From NCBI RefSeq assembly GCF_965363235.1, contig NC_134847.1:50654805-50718804 (forward strand): a DNA stretch of 64,000 bases. The letters are read 5' to 3'. A program made the translations under genes and the position numbers. Numbering within the stretch: the first letter of the stretch is position 1; each line of letters begins with the position of its first letter. Shown here piece by piece: positions 51,701-60,700 of this stretch. Under the pieces are notes generated by a model. That model made no database searches. It saw nothing but the letters and a program-made list of their open reading frames with translations, and had not been told where the DNA came from. The stretch comes from Mytilus galloprovincialis (Eukaryota > Mollusca > Bivalvia > Mytilida > Mytilidae).

Positions 51701-54700
51701 ATGTTTTATAATTCTTCAACTAAATTTTTGCAAACCATTATCAGAGTTACATATAATATTTTTTGTAGTAATCTATTATATGACATCTGAGTTTTTTTAA
51801 CATGGTTATATGTGCACAGTTCTTTTAAAATTCTTTAATAAAAGTCGTCTAAATACTTAAGTTACGATCATTTTTCAAAAGTTACGACCATCTTGTTTCG
51901 GTTACAACCATTATCCAAAACACTGACTAGATCAATTTTATCATCGGAATGTAATTCGGGGTCCCCTTACGAATCTATGTGTCTGACTGTCCCTCTGGTA
52001 TCTTTCGTCCCTCTTTTGCGTTCGTTTGTATCTTTTTTGGAAAAATGTAAGAAAGCTCTATGATGACGAACAATTAGCATACAATGGCGACCTCTTAGCA
52101 AAAAATAACAGATTATCAGCATTAAATGACAAAGTATCAGATTCAGCGTTATATGCATTTAAAAGAAGTTTCTTATTAAAAAGAAGGTACAAGTTTTGGA
52201 GGACAGGCAGATGGTAGCAGCATTAAATTACCATCTAGTCCAGAAGGAGACAAACCAAAGAAGCGTTTTCGAAGGAACCAATTAGACGGGAAAACAGTGT
52301 CAAAGAAACATAAGAAAGGTACTATAAAGTAAAATCATAAAATACTGAACTCCGAGGAAATTTCAAAATGGAAAATTCCTCATCAAATGGCAAAATAAAA
52401 ACCTCAAACAAATCAAACGAATGGATAACAACACCATATTCCTAACTTGGCACAGGCATTTTCTTATATAGAAAATGGTGGATTGAACCTGGTTTTATAG
52501 CTAGCTAAATCTCTCACGTGTATGTGTTATTTTAAAGAAAATGGTATATACTATTCTTTTTTTAGTGTTTTGTGGGTGTTTGATGAATACAAACAATTTT
52601 TTAAATCGCCTATCTTGTTGAAATATCTTCACATTTCGTCGCAAATCACTCTCCATAGATCTGTCAACTAGACCCTCTAAACGGGACTTGGCCTATGAAT
52701 ATCGATTGTCGCGACTTCTTGAAAACGAATTGATGGAATTCAGATAAACTTACAATGTTACATGGGACATGAAGTTGTAGCCTTGCTTATTTACCTTTAA
52801 TCTTATTCATAACCGGTAGGGGTTATACATACATGCACTAGAACAAAATAATTGACTTTGCCATTTTTAAATATATATATTTATTTGAAAGGATACATGA
52901 AGTTGCCATAGGTGTCCCATGGAAAACTTACACATTTACTCCACAAAAAAGACAAACGGATCTCTAGTTTGATAAAATAATCATAACTTGATTATTTTAA
53001 ATAGGGGCGAAAGATACCAATGGAACAATCAAACTCATAAACGCAAACTCATAAATTGAAAATCAACTGACAACGCCGTTGCTATAAATGAAAATGACAA
53101 ACAGACAAATAATAATAATATTAAAAAGTAGACCTTTATGCTTCAACGTAGCGTGCTAGTTAGACTCGTAAATCTGAACACATTCATACAATATAAAAAT
53201 ATAACATCAAAAATATTTTCAACCTGTATATGCATGTGTTTGTTGCCGCTGTACATTAAATTCTACCTTGTGACATTATCCTGGCTGCAAGCTAATTATA
53301 TTTGATCTTACTCCTAAATTCAAAGTGTATATAGCAGTGTAAAATATGTATCAACAACATTGTACTTTGAGGCTAACACAACATTCATTGTGACACCATG
53401 GATTCAGTATTCCTTCTGTACTAATACTTAGAACTAATATCAATGATGAAACGCAATATATGATCGTCATGTAATCGATAAAAAATAAAAACAACTCGTT
53501 AACAACTACATAACTCTGAAGCGCATTTCTAGATTGACCTTCAGCAGGAACGATCAAAAGCATAATATATTTGAAGGCCAATAACTTATAACAACTGCAC
53601 TAGTTGATTAAAGATAAAGATGATTGTTCAAAATTGTACGTTAATAATTTATCTGCTGACATGATTGCAGTAGTATAAAGTCGTTAATAAAAAAATATTA
53701 ACTAAAAACAAATATGAGGGAATACATGTTTATTGAACAATTGTATGCCTTAACGTACAGTAAATACTATATTAATACTCAAACCTAACATATTAGCTTA
53801 CTGCGAGTTGATCAGTTTTCACTGTTACTCCTAAATGATGGGCGTTTGAAATATATCAGGACCGTCCATGTTTTATAATTCTTTAACTCAATTTTAGCAA
53901 ACCATTATCAGAGTTACATATACTATTTTTTGTAGTAATCTATAATATGACATCTGAGTTTATTAACATGGTTATATGTGCACAGTTCTTTTAAAATTCT
54001 TTAATAAAAGTTCGTCTAAATACTTGAGTTACGATCATCTTTAAAAGTTACGACCATCTTGTTTCGGTTACAACTATTATCCAAAACACTGACTAGGTCA
54101 ATTTTATCATCGGAATGTAATTCAGGGTCCCCTTACGAATTTATGTGTTTGACTGACCCTCTGGTATCTTTCGTCCTTCTTTTACTTTCGTTTGTATCTT
54201 TTTTGGCAAAATGTAAGAAAGTTCTATGATGACGAACATTTAGCATAAAATGGCGACCTCTTAGCAAAGAATAACAGATTATCAGCATTCAATGACAAAG
54301 TATCAGATTCAGCATTATATGCATTTTAAAGAAGTTTATTATTAAAATGAAGGTACAAGTTTTGGAGGACAGGGAGATGGTAGCATCATTAAATTACCAT
54401 CTAGTCCAGCAGGAGACAAACCAAAGAAGCGTTTTCGAAGGAACCAATTACAAAGGAATACAGTGTCAAAGAAACATAAGAAAGGTACTATAAAGTAAAA
54501 TAATAAAATACTGAACTCCGGGGAAATTTCAAAACGGAAAGTCTCTCATTAAATGGCAAAATAAAAACCTCAAACACATCAAACGAATGGATAACAACAC
54601 CATATTCCTGACTTAGCACAGGCATTTTCTTATATAGAAAATGGTGGATTGAACCTGGTTTTATAGCTAGCTAAATCTCTCACGTGTATGTGTTATTTTA

Positions 54701-57700
54701 AAGAAAATGGTATATACTATTCTTTTTTTAGTGTTTTGTGGGTGTTTGATGAATACAAACAATTTTTTAAATCGCCTATCTTGTTGAAATATCTTCACAT
54801 TTCGTCGCAAATCACTCTCCATAGATCTGTCAACTAGACCCTCTAAACGGGACTTGGCCTATGAATATCGATTGTCTCGACTTCTTGAAAACGAATTGAT
54901 GGAATTCCAATAAACTTGCAATGATACATGGGATATGTAGTTCTGCACCTGCTTATTTACTTTTAATCTGAATACATTCATACAATATAATATATAACAT
55001 CAACATTATGTACATTATTTTCAACATGTCAATTGTATGTGTTTGTTGCCGCTGTACATAAAATTCTACCTTGTAACATTATCCTGGCTGCAAGCTAATT
55101 ATATTTGAGCTTACTCCTAAATTTAGCGTGTATATATAGCAGTGTAAAATATATGTATCAACAACATTGTACTTTGAGGCTAACACAACATTCATTGTGA
55201 CACCATGGATTCAGTATTCCTTCTGTACTAATACTTAGAACTAATATCAATGATGAAACGCAATATATGATCGTCATGTAATCGATAAAAAATAAAAACA
55301 ACTCGTTAACAACTACATAACTCTGAAGCGCATTTCTAGATTGACCTTCAGCAGGAACGATCAAAAGCAATATATATTTGAAGGCCAATAACTTATAACA
55401 ACTGCACTAGTTGATTAAAGATAAAGATGATTGTTCAAAAATGTACGTTAATAATTTCATCTGCCGACATGATTGCAGATAATATAAAGTCGTTAATAAA
55501 AAAAAATATCTTAAAACAAATATGAGCGAATACATGTTTATTGAACAATGGTATGCCTTAACGTACAGTAAATACTATATTAATACTCAAACCTAACATA
55601 TTAGCTTACTGCGAGTTGATCAGTTTTCACTGTTACTCCTAAATGATGGGCGTTTGAAATATATCAGGGGTGGTGTTCTCGAAGCTATCTTAGGATTAGG
55701 ACGTGTCCTAAGTCTATCTTATGACAAGTCTTTACCCTAAGTCGTGTTCTCGAAGCTCTCTTAACTTATGATATATCTCATTTATCGTCCTAACTGTAGG
55801 ACACCCAATAGGGTTTCTTATGAGCATCCTATCTTCATCCTAGTGTAATAAAGTTTGGATTTCGCTTTTTGCTCATTATTTTACGTGAAAATGAACATGA
55901 AATGAAACGCACCATCGGTTATCAACTCGTATATAAAGAAATTGTGCATGATTTTAAACTTTGAACTTCGTGTTTCACGATACGATTACACTACAAATTT
56001 AATTCTCATTTCAAAACAAATTGTTTTCCAGTTTAAATAACAATCTTTTTTTTTTATATAATTACATTGGTAATTATGCATTTAATTCTGTACATGTTAT
56101 TATACAATTCGTAAACAATTTTATTAAATAATTTCGTAATTAATAAATGTTTTATCAAAAAATATCTTTAACGATTTAAAATTTCGACTTAGGATATCTT
56201 TAGGACGCCCTAACATAAGATTCGTCTGAGATAGCTTCGAGACACAACTTAAGAGTGTCCTAAGTTGATCTTAAGTTCATCCTAAAATTGGTCTAAGATG
56301 TGTCTTAGGGCGAATCTTAGGATACTTTCGAGAACACCCCCCCCCCCAGAACTGTCCATGTTTTATAATTCTTCAACTAAATTTTTGCAAACCATTATCA
56401 GAGTTACATATAATATTTTTTGTAGTAATCTATTATATGACATCTGAGTTTTTTTAACATGGTTATATGTGCACAGTTCTTTTAAAATTCTTTAATAAAA
56501 GTTCGTCTAAATACTTAAGTTACGATCAATTTTCAAAAGTTACGACCATCTTGTTTCGGTTACAACCATTATGCAAAACACTGACTAGGTCAATTTTATC
56601 ATCGGAATGTAATTCAGGGTCCCCTTACGAATTTATGTGTCTGACTGTCCCTCTGGTATCTTTCGTCCCTCTTTTGCGTTCGTTTGTATCTTTTTTGGAA
56701 AAATGTAAGAAAGCTCTATGATGACGAACAATTAGCATAAAATGGCGACCTCTTAGCATAGAATAACAGATTATCAGCATTAAATGACAAAGTATCAGAT
56801 TCAGCGTTATATGCATTTAAAAGAAGTTTCTTATTAAAAAGAAGGTACAAGTTTTGGAGGACAGGCAGATGGTAGCAGCATTAAATTACCATCTAGTCCA
56901 GAAGGAGACAAACCAAAGAAGCGTTTTCGAAGGAACCAATTAGAAGGGAAAACAGTGTCAAAGAAACATAAGAAAGGTACTATAAAGTAAAATAATAAAA
57001 TACTGAACTCCGAGGAAATTTCAAAATGGAAAATTCCTCATCAAATGGCAAAATAAAAACCTCAAACAAATCAAACGAATGGATAACAACACCATATTCC
57101 TAACTTGGCACAGGCATTTTCTTATATAGAAAATGGTGGATTGAACCTGGTTTTATAGCTAGCTAAATATCTCACGTGTATGTGTTATTTTAAAGAAAAT
57201 GGTATATACTATTCTTTTTTTAGTGTTTTGTGGGTGTTTGATGAATACAAACAATTTTTTAAATCGCCTATCTTGTTGAAATATCTTCACATTTCGTCGC
57301 AAATCACTCTCCATAGATCTGTCAACTAGACCCTCTAAACGGGACTTGGCCTATGAATATCGATTGTCTCGACTTCTTGAAAACGAATTGATGGAATTCC
57401 AATAAACTTGCAATGATACATGGGATATGTAGTTCTGCACCTGCTTATTTACTTTTAATCTGAATACATTCATACAATATAATATATAACATCAACATTA
57501 TGTACATTATTTTCAACATGTCAATTGTATGTGTTTGTTGCCGCTGTACATTAAATTCTACCTTGTAACATTATCCTGGCTGCAAGCTAATTATATTTGA
57601 GCTTACTCCTAAATTTAGCGTGTATATATAGCAGTGTAAAATATATGTATCAACAACATTGTACTTTGAGGCTAACACAACATTCATTGTGACACCATGG

Positions 57701-60700
57701 ATTCAGTATTCCTTCTGTACTAATACTTAGAACTAATATCAATGATGAAACGCAATATATGATCGTCATGTAATCGATAAAAAATAAAAACAACTCGTTA
57801 ACAACTACATAACTCTGAAGCGCATTTCTAGATTGACCTTCAGCAGGAACGATCAAAAGCCAAATATTTGAAGGCCAATAATTTATAAGAACTGCAATAG
57901 TAGATCAAAAAATAAAGATGATTGTTCAAAATTGTACGTTAATCATTTCATCTGCCGACATGATTGCAGATAATATAAAGTCGTTAATAAAACAAAAAAT
58001 ATCTAAAAACAAATATGAGGGAATACACGTGTATTCAACAATTGTATGCATTAACATACAATAAGTACTATATTAATACTCAAACCTAACATATTTGGCC
58101 TACTGCGAGTTGATCAGTTTTCAATGTTACTCCTAAATGATGGGCGTTTTGAATACATCAGAATTGTCTATGTTTTATAATTGTTTAAATTAATTTCTGC
58201 AAACCATTATCAGAGTAACATATACTATTTTTTGTAGTAAACTATAATATGGCATCTAAGTTTATTAACATGGTTATATGTGCACAGTACTTTAAAAGTT
58301 CGTCTAAATACTTGAGTTACGATCATCGTTAACAAAAAAACGACCATCTTGTGTCGGTTACAACCATTATCCAAAACACTGACTTGGTCAATTTTATCAT
58401 CGGAATGTAATGCAGGGTCCCATTACGTTCCTTTGTATCTATTTTGGCAAAATGTAAGAAAGCTCTATGATGAAGAACAATTAGCATAAAATGACGACCT
58501 CTTAGCATAGAATAACAGAGTATCAGCATTAAATGACAAAGTATTATCGTAAATAACAAAGTACCATCATATTACAACAAAATATTAGCACTAAAAGAAG
58601 ACCAATCGACAAAGCATAAAATGCCACACCAAAAACATCTATGGCTTTCAATAGATCTCCATAACAACTGCATAGAACTCTTCATACATGTGAGCATAAT
58701 TTGTTTTTGGTTCTGTCTCAAACCAATATTCTAAAACATAACATTTTGAATTTTTAACCTTCATGCCTAAACCAATAATGTTTGGACATTTATAAGGAGA
58801 AAATTGAGAATATTTGTTTTATTTTGAAAATATTTATTAGCTATTAAATATTTCACTCCCTCGTGTCTTTGTCATGTCATTGCATAACTGAAATATTCAA
58901 AGTAATGAAAAAGATCATTCATCACGATTCCATTCATCAAATTGCTCTTGCAGGTACAAGTTACAAATGCCAAGACTTATCATTTAAAAACAAACTACTG
59001 CTGGCAATCCAAGATGAGAATGAAGATACGTGCAAAAATCTAATGGCCAATTCTCAGGTAGAAGAAGTTTTGAAAGTTCTTTTTGCAGCTTTCAAGAAAG
59101 CTTTGTCAACAAATAATGATGGAATTAAAAAAGAAGTTTTCTCTAAAATAGCAAAGTATTCGGCAGATATTATTAAGAAATTTCGAAAATCTACAAATAG
59201 CATTCCGGAAAATGCCATCATTTGGATGGGAACACACTGTACCTGCGATAAGACAAATATCAAGAGATATAAAGATTTACCATGTTTAAACACACTACCA
59301 GAAATAGTTGTTGAAATGAACGAAAGTGGAGCTAAATTTGATGCATCCGAAGAATTCTTTGGCTTTTCGGTTAGAGTTATAAATTTAACTACAGACAAAT
59401 CTGAAGATAATGAAGCGAAAACAGTACTCAAGGAGGCAGTAGGAAAATCAAATGGGTGTATTGTAAAACACGAAATACATGCAAGTATAGCCAAACATCT
59501 CTTTAACCGCCATAGTAATCTAACGATGGTCTGTCCGTCAAAATGGAAGTCTACAGGATTTAATCAGAAACAGAAACATAAAGTAGATAAAATTGACTGT
59601 ATAAATTTATTCTGTAAAACAAAAGGTATCGTTCCAATAGGGGAGCACCATTTCCCACAAAAAATTCAAGGTTTCCCGACAGATGTGTTAAATGGAACTT
59701 CTTACCTTACAGGTAAATTGAAAATAGGAGATACGATTAACAATAGTTATGGAACTGGAACACTGGGCGGATTCGTGAAATATTACGGTACGGATACTTT
59801 TCTAACTTGCGCTCATGTAATATTTGGGAAAGACAATTTACTCGATCTTGAGAAAGAGAAAATTCATTTTATGTGTCGAAAGATGAGAAACAATGGATCA
59901 GAGCCGGTCGAATGCATCCTAATACGCCATGCATTGAAATTCGATACAGTAAATGAGTATAATACATCGACAGAAATAGAGGAAATGGATATTGAAGAGC
60001 CAAACGAATTGCCACAATCTCAACAAACAAATGTCCCGGAAACAAGTGTTGACGCTGCGCTGCTTCTAATTCAAATCCCAACAGACATGTCAAATACGAT
60101 GGTTAATTTAAAACTTGTATTGAACGATACAGTGTCATCAACAAGACGAAATCTGAAACGTATGGGTTGGTACATTATTATTTCATCTCTTTCTTTTATT
60201 TAAGTGCCATCTCGCTACTTCATAGTATTGTTTCTATACTGCCGAAATGAATTACAGATAAACGAGAACATAACAAGGAAAAAAAAACCGAATCACCAAT
60301 AAAAGCTGCACAGTACAACACACCACACTGACCATGAGAATATTTGAGGTTTACGATAAAAAAAAAAATACTACATTTAAACAAGAACGAACAAGACATG
60401 GTCAACATTAAATAATTGAGATGTTGATAATATGTCAATCCGAAAGCAGGCAAAATACTTATAAAGTACGACATATATCAGTCAATGTTATGTCGAATAT
60501 ATAATTAAGACATAAACTTTTACATACAAACAATTCACTTTTTTATCTTTATGTCGTCTGAAAAACTAATATCAACCAAACATGATAGTTAAAATGTAAG
60601 GAATATTCTATTTCTAAATATGAATCCGCTACTATGAAAGACATGTTCAATTTACAAAAAATCCTGCCCTCTGAACCTACAGATTGAAAAACATCTATAC

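Noticed and set aside
50599-57856. Recurrent minus-strand frames with an AEGQSRNALQSYVV-type peptide at 50.6, 53.4, 55.2 and 57.7 kb
   Set aside because: The conservation comes from recent duplication of the whole C unit. The frame ends differ and the core is a dispersed repeat (CTGAAGCGCATTTCTAGATT) also found near 11370.
59054-59494. 146-codon minus-strand frame
   Set aside because: Antisense shadow of the 402-codon protease exon; no splice sites of its own.
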